From positions 1 through 9,190 of the forward strand of contig JAUWOI010000142.1 in the NCBI GenBank assembly GCA_030612185.1: a stretch of 9,190 nucleotides of DNA. The letters are read 5' to 3'. Both the position numbers and the translations under genes were made by a program. The stretch comes from Anaerolineae bacterium (GTDB taxonomy: Bacteria > Chloroflexota > Anaerolineae > B4-G1). Below are positions 1-6,552 of the stretch, in pieces (position 1 is the first letter of the stretch; each line of letters begins with the position of its first letter). Under the pieces are notes generated by a model. That model was given only the letters and a program-made list of their open reading frames with translations. It made no database searches and was not told the DNA's origin.

Positions 1-35
1 GGAGTAGGGAGTCGGGAGGAAGGAGTAGGAAGTAA
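1..35 (+). repeat. Degenerate GGAGTAG heptamer array
   Basis: Five 7-base units can be laid end to end: GGAGTAG, GGAGTCG, GGAGGAA, GGAGTAG, GAAGTAA. The array is purine-rich and abuts the ribosome binding site of the first gene, so it also holds several Shine-Dalgarno-like GGAG cores. It is cut by the left edge of the window, so its full length is unknown. The 7-base period is the same as in the two other tandem repeat families of this window, which have unrelated sequences. Confidence 0.7.
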
Positions 36-36
36 T

Positions 37-41
37 GGAGG
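37..41 (+). promoter_or_regulatory. Ribosome binding site of the receiver-kinase gene
   Basis: GGAGG lies 7 bases before the ATG at 49. It supports this start, which also places the receiver domain exactly at the N-terminus. Confidence 0.75.
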
Positions 42-48
42 TATCTCT

Positions 49-1200
49 ATGATCAAGGACAAGCGTATTCTGGCCGTAGACGACTCTGCTGCCATCCGCA
101 GTTACCTGCGAACCATCCTCACCCCGCAGTGCGCGAGTGTAGACGTCGCAGCCTCCGGTCGAGAAGCACTGGAGATGTACGCCAGTGATGAGCCGTACGA
201 CCTCATCATGCTCGACCTGATCCTGCCCGACATGAACGGCATTGAGATACTCGATCATATCCGCCAGGAAGACGACGAAACTACCGTGGTCATACTCACC
301 GGCGTCGGCGGAGTAAAATCGGCCATTGCTGCCGTGCGGCGCGGCGCGGATGCCTACGTCGAAAAGCAAGACATCGCCGTGGGTAGCGACCTGACCGGGT
401 TCTTCTACGTCCTCGAACAGGCGCTCGAACATCGCGCTGGCCTCGTCGCCCGGAGACAACTTCAGGAGGTCAAGACCGATTTCTACTCCATGGTCACGCA
501 CGGCCTGCGCAACCCTGCCAGTGCCATTCTGACCGCGACTCGAGCGCTGATCGAGGATGCCACAGTCGGACCGCTCACGCCCGAGCAGGCTGAATTCATC
601 CACATCATCCAGCAGTCGGCCAACAAAATGATCAAACTGGTCAGTGAGTATCTCGACTTTGCCAAGATAGATGCTGGCTACCTGCAGATCAAACTGGACG
701 ACGTCGAACTGCGCGAGATAGTGGAAGCCAGTATGCTCCTCATCCGGTTGCAGTCCAAGTCCAAAAACCAGACCCTCACACTTGATTTGCCGCCCGATCC
801 TGTACCCGCCCGCGCCGACGCCGAATGGCTCCTGCAGATACTCGACAATCTGCTGTCCAACGCGGTCAAGTACACACCCGAGGGCGGGCACATCACGGTG
901 CAGTTGCGCGTGGAGGACGGACAGGCCCTGTCTGCCGACAGGCAGGCCGTGTTCCGCGTCAGCGACACGGGGATCGGTATCCCGCCGGCCCAATTGCCTG
1001 CCCTGTTCACCAAATACCATCGCGTCCCAGGCGAGGCTACGGTCGGCATTTACGGCACCGGGCTGGGGTTACTCATCGTCAAAGAGATCGTCGAGGCCCA
1101 CGGCGGCACCGTCCGCGCAGAATCTGAAGGCGTGCGGAGGAAAGGGACGACGTTTATTGTGAGTATTCCGCTTGAGACGGACGTGGGACGTGAAGCGTGA
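49..1200 (+). CDS. Response regulator receiver-histidine kinase (REC-HisKA-HATPase)
   Basis: A soluble 383-residue two-component protein with the receiver first and the kinase second; no membrane helix is seen. The receiver (about 4-125) has the acidic pair D11/D12, phospho-acceptor D56 in MLDLILPDMNG, T84 in VVILTG and K106 in VEKQ. A linker helix leads to a HisKA-type dimerisation domain (about 140-210) with H151 in the motif THGLRNP. The ATPase domain (about 255-375) has N267 and N271 (N box), D306 in SDTGIGIP, and the glycine lid GTGLGL at 336-341. All phosphotransfer elements are present except the acidic residue normally next to the histidine (HELR or HDLR), which is Gly152 here; this may impair autophosphorylation and leave phosphatase or sensor activity. 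The input must reach the receiver from another protein, possibly CheA of this locus (inference). The last residues and the stop codon lie inside a heptamer repeat. No strict family name can be given. Confidence 0.93.
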   Translation: MIKDKRILAVDDSAAIRSYLRTILTPQCASVDVAASGREALEMYASDEPYDLIMLDLILPDMNGIEILDHIRQEDDETTVVILTGVGGVKSAIAAVRRGADAYVEKQDIAVGSDLTGFFYVLEQALEHRAGLVARRQLQEVKTDFYSMVTHGLRNPASAILTATRALIEDATVGPLTPEQAEFIHIIQQSANKMIKLVSEYLDFAKIDAGYLQIKLDDVELREIVEASMLLIRLQSKSKNQTLTLDLPPDPVPARADAEWLLQILDNLLSNAVKYTPEGGHITVQLRVEDGQALSADRQAVFRVSDTGIGIPPAQLPALFTKYHRVPGEATVGIYGTGLGLLIVKEIVEAHGGTVRAESEGVRRKGTTFIVSIPLETDVGREA

Positions 1201-1236
1201 AACGTCAAGCGTCAAACGTCAAACGTGAAATGTGAT
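1181..1236 (+). repeat. ACGTCAA-type heptamer array at the end of the receiver-kinase gene
   Basis: Tandem 7-base units: ACGTGGG, ACGTGAA, GCGTGAA, ACGTCAA, GCGTCAA, ACGTCAA, ACGTGAA, ATGTGAT. The first units are translated as the C-terminal tail, and the TGA stop (1198-1200) is positions 4-6 of the third unit. The same family occurs reversed at 2307-2327 and forward at 8602-8636, each time carrying a stop codon of the preceding gene. Confidence 0.8.
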
Positions 1237-1258
1237 GATTGAAGGCAACTACTCATCC

Positions 1259-1379
1259 TGTCATTGCGAGGAACGAAGTGACGAAGCACCGCCACGAGTA
1301 CTCCACTGCGAGTACTCGTGGCAGGCGTGGCGGTGCTTCGCGGAGTTTACCCTGAAGTATTGAAGGGCTCGCAATGACA
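1259..1379. repeat. Palindromic element with TGTCATTGCGAG ends
   Basis: Perfect 12-base terminal inverted repeats, TGTCATTGCGAG (1259-1270) and CTCGCAATGACA (1368-1379), enclose a second perfect arm pair of 15 bases (1282-1296 with 1326-1340). Inside, a 12-base pair (1291-1302 with 1311-1322) overlaps the middle arms, so two hairpins compete. The terminal motif TGTCATTGCGAG recurs, as far as I recall, in many dispersed intergenic palindromes of unrelated bacteria. No reading frame or transposase is inside; it resembles a non-autonomous palindromic unit. It ends 13 bases before the cheR ATG, so its RNA form would sit in the cheR leader. Confidence 0.85.
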
Positions 1380-1392
1380 TCATTGCAAAGTT

Positions 1393-2310
1393 ATGTTGAA
1401 GATGATACCTGAGTCTGGTGCTGGGTCAGTGAGAGATCGAGCGGAGCGCCTGGGGGAGGTTGGCGAAGAGCGGGCGTTCGGTGGTCTGCTGAATCACGTC
1501 CGGCGCGAGCGAGGGCTGGATTGCAGCCAATACAAGGAGACTTTCCTGCGCCGCCGGTTGGCGGTGCGTATGCGGGCGCGGAATACCAGCACCTACCAGG
1601 ACTACCTGGCTGTGTTGCGCTCCGACCCGGCCGAGTTGGAGACGCTGCTCGCCGCTCTCACCATCAACCTGTCCTGCTTCTTCCGCGACAAGAACGCCGT
1701 TGAGAGACTCAAGGACGCCGTTCTGGCTCCCCTGATTGCCCGGCGAACAAGGAACCGGCAACGGAGCCTGACTGTCTGGAGCGCTGGCTGTGCTGTTGGC
1801 GAAGAGCCTTATTCCATTGCCATGATCCTGGCTGACTTGTTGAAGGCCTCCCTGGCCGAATGGAAACTCGTCATTCACGCCACCGACGTGGATGCGCCCG
1901 CATTGGCCTGCGCTCGCCAGGGAGTGTACCGCACGGTCAACTTTTCTCCTGGAGGCGGCCCTGTCCCGATGCATTTGCAGCAGGCCCATTACGTAGCGAG
2001 ATACTTTATCTACGACGGGGACACATTCACAATACGGCCGGAAATCCGCAAACTGGTTACCTTTCGGCAGCACGATCTCACCACAGCGCCCACCTTGCCG
2101 CGTTACGACCTGGTCCTGTGCCGCAATGTGCTCATCTACTTTGCCCGCGAGCACCAGGAGAAAATCGTGCGCCACCTGCTCGATCACCTGGAACCAGGCG
2201 GCTACCTGATGCTGGGTATGGCGGAGATGCTCCCGCTGGCGCTCTCCAGCCAGGTGAAACCGGTGGACGGGCGGCTGCGGATTTATCGAAAGAAAACAAT
2301 ACACGCTTGA
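1393..2310 (+). CDS. cheR: Chemotaxis protein methyltransferase CheR
   Basis: S-adenosylmethionine-dependent enzyme that methylates glutamates on the cytoplasmic helices of MCPs, for adaptation. It has 305 residues, somewhat longer than the common size of about 270-290 because of an N-terminal extension of about 28 residues. The N-terminal helical domain (about 29-95) has the basic helix with R53-R55. The bridge motif reads NLSCFFRD (92-99), where the family usually has NVTEFFRD or NVSEFFRD. SAM motif I is SAGCAVGEEPYS (130-141), with the DLVLCRNVLIYF block at 239-250 and a C-terminal GGYLMLG strand. No tetratricopeptide extension is seen. The ATG at 1393 has no clear Shine-Dalgarno sequence (only AAAG nearby); the alternatives ATG 1402 and GTG 1429 are no better, so the exact start is open. 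The stop TGA (2308-2310) lies in a reversed ACGTCAA heptamer. Sensible partners are MCP1-3 downstream. Confidence 0.95.
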   Translation: MLKMIPESGAGSVRDRAERLGEVGEERAFGGLLNHVRRERGLDCSQYKETFLRRRLAVRMRARNTSTYQDYLAVLRSDPAELETLLAALTINLSCFFRDKNAVERLKDAVLAPLIARRTRNRQRSLTVWSAGCAVGEEPYSIAMILADLLKASLAEWKLVIHATDVDAPALACARQGVYRTVNFSPGGGPVPMHLQQAHYVARYFIYDGDTFTIRPEIRKLVTFRQHDLTTAPTLPRYDLVLCRNVLIYFAREHQEKIVRHLLDHLEPGGYLMLGMAEMLPLALSSQVKPVDGRLRIYRKKTIHA

Positions 2311-2327
2311 CGTTTGACGTTTCACGA
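2307..2327 (-). repeat. Reversed ACGTCAA heptamers at the end of cheR
   Basis: Three 7-base units on the + strand, TTGACGT, TTGACGT, TTCACGA, are the reverse complement of the family seen at 1181-1236 and 8602-8636. The cheR stop TGA is bases 2-4 of the first unit. In this orientation the repeat also offers TGA, so it ends a gene from either side. Confidence 0.75.
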
Positions 2328-2439
2328 TTACTACGGTGCAACGCACTTTTGCTACAAATTTGCCTGTTCTACGGTGCAATCTGCTGGACGAAATCGCTGA
2401 AATGGCGAGAAACAAGTGCGTTGCACCTTGATGTAGTAA
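2328..2439. repeat. Long interrupted inverted repeat before MCP1
   Basis: A perfect 14-base arm pair, GGTGCAACGCACTT (2335-2348) and AAGTGCGTTGCACC (2414-2427), is extended outward by TTACTAC (2328-2334) with GTAGTAA (2433-2439), offset by 5 bases on the right. An 11-base direct repeat, CTACGGTGCAA, occurs at 2331-2341 and again at 2369-2379. No coding sequence is inside. It could be a mobile palindromic unit or an RNA structure in the cheR-MCP1 spacer. Confidence 0.75.
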
Positions 2440-2493
2440 CGAAAATTCGTTTATTTCCTAATTCGCTGTAGTGTCTGTGAGTGCAATAAAACC

Positions 2494-2497
2494 GGAG
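2494..2497 (+). promoter_or_regulatory. Ribosome binding site that sets the MCP1 start
   Basis: GGAG lies 6 bases before the ATG at 2504. It favours this ATG over the in-frame GTG at 2471, which would add 11 residues ahead of the MKLRTKI-transmembrane start typical of receptors. Confidence 0.65.
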
Positions 2498-2503
2498 ACA
2501 AAA

Positions 2504-4098
2504 ATGAAACTGCGCACAAAGATCACGCTGGGATTCCTGACAACCGCCCTGGTCACGTGTGCCCTGAGCTTCTTCTCGCTGCGTACCTATTTCAACATCC
2601 GCGCAGAGTTCTCCCTGTTGCAAGAAGACGTCATTCCGGGCGCGCTGTCCATGATGGACACAGAGGGCGCGGTTAAGACTCTCCTGGTGGAAGTGGACGA
2701 GGATTGTACGCACCGGGGACCCCGCGCACCGGGAACACGCCATGGAGGCCATCACGCGCATTCAGGAGAACACGGCAGAACACAAGGCGCACGAAATCCA
2801 CATCGGGGATGAGGAAGGGCGAGTGGCCCAGGATATGGAAGACCGCGCCGCGCACATCATCAGTTTAGCCAAGCAAGTGATGGATGCGGTGGAAGCAGGT
2901 GGGGCACAGGCCGAAGTAGCGCACCCCCAGCGCCAAATGCACGCTGAAACAGAAGAGTTGGCGGTTGTCCTCAAGGAGCACGTGGGCGAGCACATGAGCG
3001 AATTGGCCGAGACAGAGGAGAACGTACACAGGGCACACACGGCCGGTGTCCAGTCAGTTTGGGTGGCTATTATCGTCGCCCTGGCGGTGTCCCTTGGCGC
3101 GGGATTCTACACGGCCAGATCGGTTCTTAAGCCAATCTACCTCCTCAGCGCGGCAGCCGAGAGCATCAGCCGTGGCGACCTGGACGTGGCCGTTGATGTC
3201 ACGTCTGGCGACGAGACGGGCGTGCTGGCCCGCGCCTTCAACCGGATGGCCGAAAACCTGCGCCTTATGCTGGAGCGCATCGCGGAGACCTCACAGCAAC
3301 TCTCCGCCTCCAGCGAGGAACTGGCGGCCATGATGGAGGAGATGAACAATGCCTCCGAACAGGTCGCGGTGACCACTGGCCAGATGGCGCAGGGGGCGGC
3401 CACTCAGGCGCACCGGGCGGAAGAGGCCTCCCACTCTGCAGCGTCACTGTCCACTGCCACCGGCCAGATCGCCGGCAACGCCCGCCAGTCCAACGACGCC
3501 TCGGCCCAGGCCCAGCAGTTGGTGCAAGACTCGGCCCGGGTGGTGGGTGCTCTGAGCAACAAACTGGGCGAGATTGAGCGCGTGGTGGCATTGGTAGACA
3601 AGATCCGCCGACCAGACCAACCTGTTGGCGCTGAACGCCTCCATCGAGGCGGCGCGGGCTGGCGAGCACGGGGCGGGCTTCGCTGTCGTGGCCGACGAGG
3701 TGCGGCGGCTGGCGGAACACTCGGCGGCTTCGGTAGGGGAGATTGCGACGCTGAGCCAGGAGATCGGAGATAGCCTGCGGGAGGTACTGGCGGTGATGGA
3801 GGAGGCGCAGAAGGGAGCGGCTCATACGGTGTCGCTGGCCCAGGAGGTCGGGGCGGCAACGGAGGAGCAAGATCGGGCGTCGGAGACAATGGTCAGTGCA
3901 GTGAACGAGATGGCGACGGTGGCCGAGGAGAACGCGGCCGCCAGCGAGGAGATCGCGGCCGCCATCGAGCAGCAGGTGGCTTCGATAGAACAGGTGGCCG
4001 GTTCCGCGCAGATGCTGGCGGAGGTGGCCACTAGTTTGCAACAGACCGTAGCGGAGTTCAGAAAAAATGAGTCAGCGAGTCAGCGAGTCAGCGAATAA
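2504..4098 (+). pseudogene. MCP1: methyl-accepting chemotaxis protein broken by two +1 frameshifts
   Basis: A transmembrane chemoreceptor readable only if two extra bases are ignored. Frame 1 runs from 2504 to about 2700, frame 2 from about 2702 to 3604, and frame 3 from about 3607 to the TAA at 4096-4098. Removing one G at 2701-2702 joins VDE to IVRTGDPAHREH. Removing one C at 3605-3606 restores [20 protein letters not shown], exactly as in MCP2. The corrected protein has about 530 residues: TM1 about 7-28, a helical extracytoplasmic domain 29-184 with 12 histidines between 75 and 178, TM2 about 185-203, HAMP to about 255, then the coiled-coil signalling domain. There is no NWETF-type CheR-binding tail. 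The cassette from HAMP onward is nearly identical to MCP2. Both breaks are single-base and codon quality stays good on each side, so either the decay is very recent or these are sequencing errors and the gene is intact; the sequence cannot decide. Confidence 0.85.
4071..4094 (+). repeat. GTCAGCGA x3 octamer at the MCP1 C-terminus
   Basis: Three perfect tandem copies of GTCAGCGA (4071-4078, 4079-4086, 4087-4094) encode the tail SASQRVSE just before TAA. A further 14-base tandem, GCGAATAAGCCCCG, follows at 4091-4104 and 4105-4118, duplicating the stop region. The same octamer array ends MCP2. Confidence 0.8.
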
Positions 4099-4110
4099 GC
4101 CCCGGCGAAT

Positions 4111-4251
4111 AAGCCCCGGAATGAATTCCTGGGCTGCTATCCAAAACCCACTGAAGTGGGTTGGGACGACATCTAAAGCGGGTTGGGACGATATTCTGAA
4201 CCTGCTTCAGCAGGTTTTTCATAACAGACGTCGAATTCATTCAACGGGCTT
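4111..4251. repeat. Compound palindromic repeat element, copy A
   Basis: The ends are inverted: AAGCCC followed by GAATGAATTC on the left, and GAATTCATTC followed by GGGCTT at 4232-4251 on the right. Inside are two perfect hairpins, AACCCACTGAAGTGGGTT (4145-4162) and AACCTGC-TTCA-GCAGGTT (4199-4216). Copy B at 6396-6513 has the same order of parts. Copy A is 23 bases longer, mostly because a GGGTTGGGACGA-type segment is present twice. Both copies sit directly behind an MCP stop codon, so the element was probably duplicated together with the gene end. Confidence 0.85.
4199..4219 (+). terminator. Possible intrinsic terminator after MCP1
   Basis: A 7-base stem (4199-4205 with 4210-4216) with a TTCA loop runs into five T residues (4215-4219). 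The stem is modest and the T tract short. The matching hairpin in copy B (6462-6479) has only TTT and then CTC, so termination there would be weaker. Confidence 0.4.
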
Positions 4252-4283
4252 GCTGCTCGAAGCCACCGTCTCGGGGGCGGCCC

Positions 4284-4400
4284 ATGCAGCGCATGATCGC
4301 TTTTGACGTTATGTTCTCGCCTACAACGCCCCCGGGGACTGGGGCTGAGAGCACTGGAAAACAGTTTGTACCGGAGGCTATACCAAGGAGTGAAAAATGA
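4284..4400 (+). CDS. Candidate small ORF upstream of MCP2 (38 residues)
   Basis: An ATG at 4284, 6 bases behind a G-rich stretch (4273-4280), opens a 38-codon frame beginning [15 protein letters not shown]. Its TGA (4398-4400) overlaps the MCP2 ATG (4397-4399) as ATGA. Such an overlap can couple translation, but MCP2 has its own strong ribosome binding site and the peptide has no recognisable feature. A frame of this length is expected by chance in GC-rich DNA, so this is a candidate only. Nothing else is recognised in 4252-4396. Confidence 0.15.
   Translation: MQRMIAFDVMFSPTTPPGTGAESTGKQFVPEAIPRSEK
4385..4390 (+). promoter_or_regulatory. Ribosome binding site of MCP2
   Basis: AAGGAG lies 6 bases before the ATG at 4397 and clearly sets this start. 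Confidence 0.8.
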
Positions 4401-6397
4401 GTGAGCAAAATTCGTCATATGCAGGAAAGCGTCCGTGGCTGGTTGCGAGGATGAAGATCGCGCAGCGTATGCTCCTGCTCATCCTGACCGGCCTCGTCTT
4501 CGTCGTGGCGGCGCTGGTCACGATGTCTGTCGTCAAGCAGACCCAGATTGCCGTGCAAGAAGAAGATCGGCGCTTTCAGGATCACTACGTCAACTTTTTG
4601 GCGACGATAGAGGAGCATGGTGAGACTCCTCTAGCACTGGCAATCAGTTTCGCCCACCTGCCCGACGTCCAGAGAGCGTTCGCCGCACACGATCGAGAGG
4701 AACTGACGCGGGTGACACTGCCCATCTACAAGGCTCTGGACGAGACGGCCGAGGGGTTCGACATTCCCCAGTTTCACTTCCACCTGCCGCCGGCCACCTC
4801 GTTCCTGCGGCTGCACCTGTTGGACCAGTACGGCGACGACCTCTCGGATTCCCGCCCCGCCGTCGTGCTGGCTAACACCCAGCAGGTGACCGTCATGGGG
4901 TTGGAGAAGGGGAAGGGAGGGCTGGGCATCCGGGGCATCGCACCGATCAGTTACGAAGGAGAGCACATTGGAACGGTGGAATTTGGCCTGGACTTTGGAG
5001 ATTCGTTTTTGAGCGACTACACGTCACGTTATGAACTGGACGCGTGTATCTATTTGATCCAGACCGGCGACGAGATTAGTTTGTTCGAGGACACAGACAA
5101 GGCTGAGGTCATGGTGAGCGATGACCTGTGGCTCTACGCCTCGACCGCGGACGAACGGTTGCCGGTGCCCCCGGAGGTCTACGAGCAGGTGCGCGAGACG
5201 GGCGAGGTCGTCACCAGCAGAATCTCGCACGCGGGCAATCACTACGGCGTGATGGACGGCCCGCTGTATGACTATTCCGGCGAACTGATAGGCATCGTCG
5301 AGATCAGCGCGTTACGCAACGACGTCGTGGCCGACATTCAGCGCGGCAGGAACGAGGCGTTGCTGGCGGGAGGCGCCATCCTGCTGATCACGTTGATACT
5401 AGCCTACGTGAACGTCAACCGTATCAGCGCTCCACTGGTAGCGATGAGCGGTCTGGCGGAGCGGGCGGCGGCGGGAGACCTGAGCCAGACCATCCCCGTC
5501 ACCACAGAAGACGAGATAGGAATGCTGGCCGCCGCCTTCAACCGTTTGATCGAAAACCTGCGCCACTTGCTGGAGCGCATCGCGGACACCTCACAGCAAC
5601 TCTCCGCCTCCAGCGAGGAACTGGCAGCGATGATGGAGCAGATGAACGCTGCCTCCGAACAGGTCGCGGTGACCGCTGGCCAGATGGCGCAGGGGGCGGC
5701 CACTCAGGCACACCGGGCGGAAGATGCCTCCCGCTCTGCGGCATTACTGGCCACCGCCACCGGCCAGATCGCCGGCAACGCCCGCCAGGCCAACGACGCC
5801 TCGGCCCAGGCCCAGCAGTTGGTGCAGGACTCGGCCCGGGTGGTAGGTGCTCTGAGCAATAAACTGGGCGAGATTGAGCGGGTGGTGGTATTGGTAGACA
5901 AGATCGCCGACCAGACCAACCTGCTGGCGCTGAACGCCTCCATCGAGGCGGCGCGGGCTGGTGAGCACGGGGCGGGCTTCGCGGTCGTGGCCGACGAGGT
6001 GCGCCGGCTGGCGGAACACTCGGCGGCTTCGGTAGGGGAGATCGCGGCGCTGAGCCAGGAGATCGGAGACCGCCTGCGCGAGGTGCTGGCGGCGATGGAG
6101 CAGGCGCAGGGGGCAGTGGGGCAGACAGCGACACTGGCACAGAAGACGGCGGCGACGACAAAAGAGCAGGAAGAAGCCTCGGAGACAATGGTGGGCGCGG
6201 TGAACGAGATGGCGACGGTGGCCGAGGAGAACGCGGCCGCCAGCGAGGAGATCGCGGCCTCGATCGAGCAGCAGGTGGCTTCGATGGAACAGGTGGCCGA
6301 TTCCGCCCAGGCGTTGGCAGAGATGGCCAATAGTCTGCAACAGACCGCAGCGGAGTTCAGGGAAAGCGAGTCAGTGAGTCAGCGAGTCAGCGAATAA
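4397..6397 (+). CDS. MCP2: methyl-accepting chemotaxis protein with double-Cache sensor
   Basis: An intact 666-residue inner-membrane chemoreceptor that would control CheA through CheW. TM1 is about 25-46. The large extracytoplasmic domain (47-318) has the blocks [16 protein letters not shown] (125-140) and [11 protein letters not shown] (175-185), which I recognise as typical of the dCache_3 family; the ligand is unknown. TM2 is about 321-338, HAMP about 339-390. The cytoplasmic coiled coil has its hairpin tip at [20 protein letters not shown] (501-520) followed by [14 protein letters not shown]. Glu/Gln/Ala-rich helices on both sides are likely CheR/CheB methylation sites. The C-terminus ends in [10 protein letters not shown], encoded by the GTCAGCGA repeat, with no CheR-tethering pentapeptide. 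From HAMP on it is nearly identical to broken MCP1, except for a segment near 6127-6190 that is closer to MCP3. The stop codon overlaps repeat copy B. Confidence 0.95.
   Translation: MSEQNSSYAGKRPWLVARMKIAQRMLLLILTGLVFVVAALVTMSVVKQTQIAVQEEDRRFQDHYVNFLATIEEHGETPLALAISFAHLPDVQRAFAAHDREELTRVTLPIYKALDETAEGFDIPQFHFHLPPATSFLRLHLLDQYGDDLSDSRPAVVLANTQQVTVMGLEKGKGGLGIRGIAPISYEGEHIGTVEFGLDFGDSFLSDYTSRYELDACIYLIQTGDEISLFEDTDKAEVMVSDDLWLYASTADERLPVPPEVYEQVRETGEVVTSRISHAGNHYGVMDGPLYDYSGELIGIVEISALRNDVVADIQRGRNEALLAGGAILLITLILAYVNVNRISAPLVAMSGLAERAAAGDLSQTIPVTTEDEIGMLAAAFNRLIENLRHLLERIADTSQQLSASSEELAAMMEQMNAASEQVAVTAGQMAQGAATQAHRAEDASRSAALLATATGQIAGNARQANDASAQAQQLVQDSARVVGALSNKLGEIERVVVLVDKIADQTNLLALNASIEAARAGEHGAGFAVVADEVRRLAEHSAASVGEIAALSQEIGDRLREVLAAMEQAQGAVGQTATLAQKTAATTKEQEEASETMVGAVNEMATVAEENAAASEEIAASIEQQVASMEQVADSAQALAEMANSLQQTAAEFRESESVSQRVSE
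6370..6393 (+). repeat. GTCAGYGA x3 octamer at the MCP2 C-terminus
   Basis: Units GTCAGTGA, GTCAGCGA, GTCAGCGA encode the last residues before the stop, as at 4071-4094. MCP3 lacks this tail and ends in an acidic GQEEDE, so the tail seems to derive from repeat DNA rather than from a receptor function. Confidence 0.8.
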
Positions 6398-6513
6398 GCC
6401 CCGGAATGAATTCCTGGGCTGCTATCCAAAACCCACTAAAGTGGGTTGGGACAATATTCTGAACCTGCTTCAGCAGGTTTCTCATAATAGACGTTGAATT
6501 CATTCAACGGGCT
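6396..6513. repeat. Compound palindromic repeat element, copy B
   Basis: Second copy of the element at 4111-4251, starting inside the MCP2 stop codon. It has the same AAGCCC...GAATGAATTC left end, GAATTCATTC...GGGCT right end (6496-6513), and hairpins at 6430-6447 and 6462-6479. It lacks the extra segment of copy A. Base differences inside the hairpin arms are few, which fits a recent duplication or continued exchange between the copies. Confidence 0.85.
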
Positions 6514-6552
6514 GTCGCTGACACTTTGAGTTCTCTCGGAAAGGTGGTTGCC

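Noticed and set aside
1259..1379. Insertion sequence
   Set aside because: Terminal inverted repeats are present, but there is no transposase frame and no clear target duplication; at most a non-autonomous unit.
1426..2415. Long open frame on the - strand opposite cheR (329 codons)
   Set aside because: It mirrors cheR in a GC-rich region and its translation has no recognisable motif; cheR on the other strand is unmistakable.
2428..2460. Promoter before MCP1 (TTGATG with an AT-rich -10)
   Set aside because: The -10 candidate at 17-base spacing is a poor match and the -35 lies inside the palindrome; too weak to call.
3595..3625. Programmed ribosomal frameshift or phase variation in MCP1
   Set aside because: There is no slippery heptamer or long homopolymer at either break, and MCP2 shows the intact sequence with one base fewer.
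2742..3773. A separate receptor gene starting at ATG 2742
   Set aside because: It lacks TM1 and a ribosome binding site and loses the tip motif at 3605. It is the middle frame of the frameshifted MCP1.
4252..4396. Riboswitch in the MCP2 leader
   Set aside because: A weak GCCCC/GGGGC pairing (4328-4332 with 4341-4345) is visible, but no conserved core of a cyclic-di-GMP or other riboswitch class is recognised.
5538..6340. Several overlapping - strand frames opposite MCP2
   Set aside because: They repeat opposite MCP1 and MCP3 and are low-complexity Ala/Ser/Pro/Arg translations of the coiled-coil coding strand.
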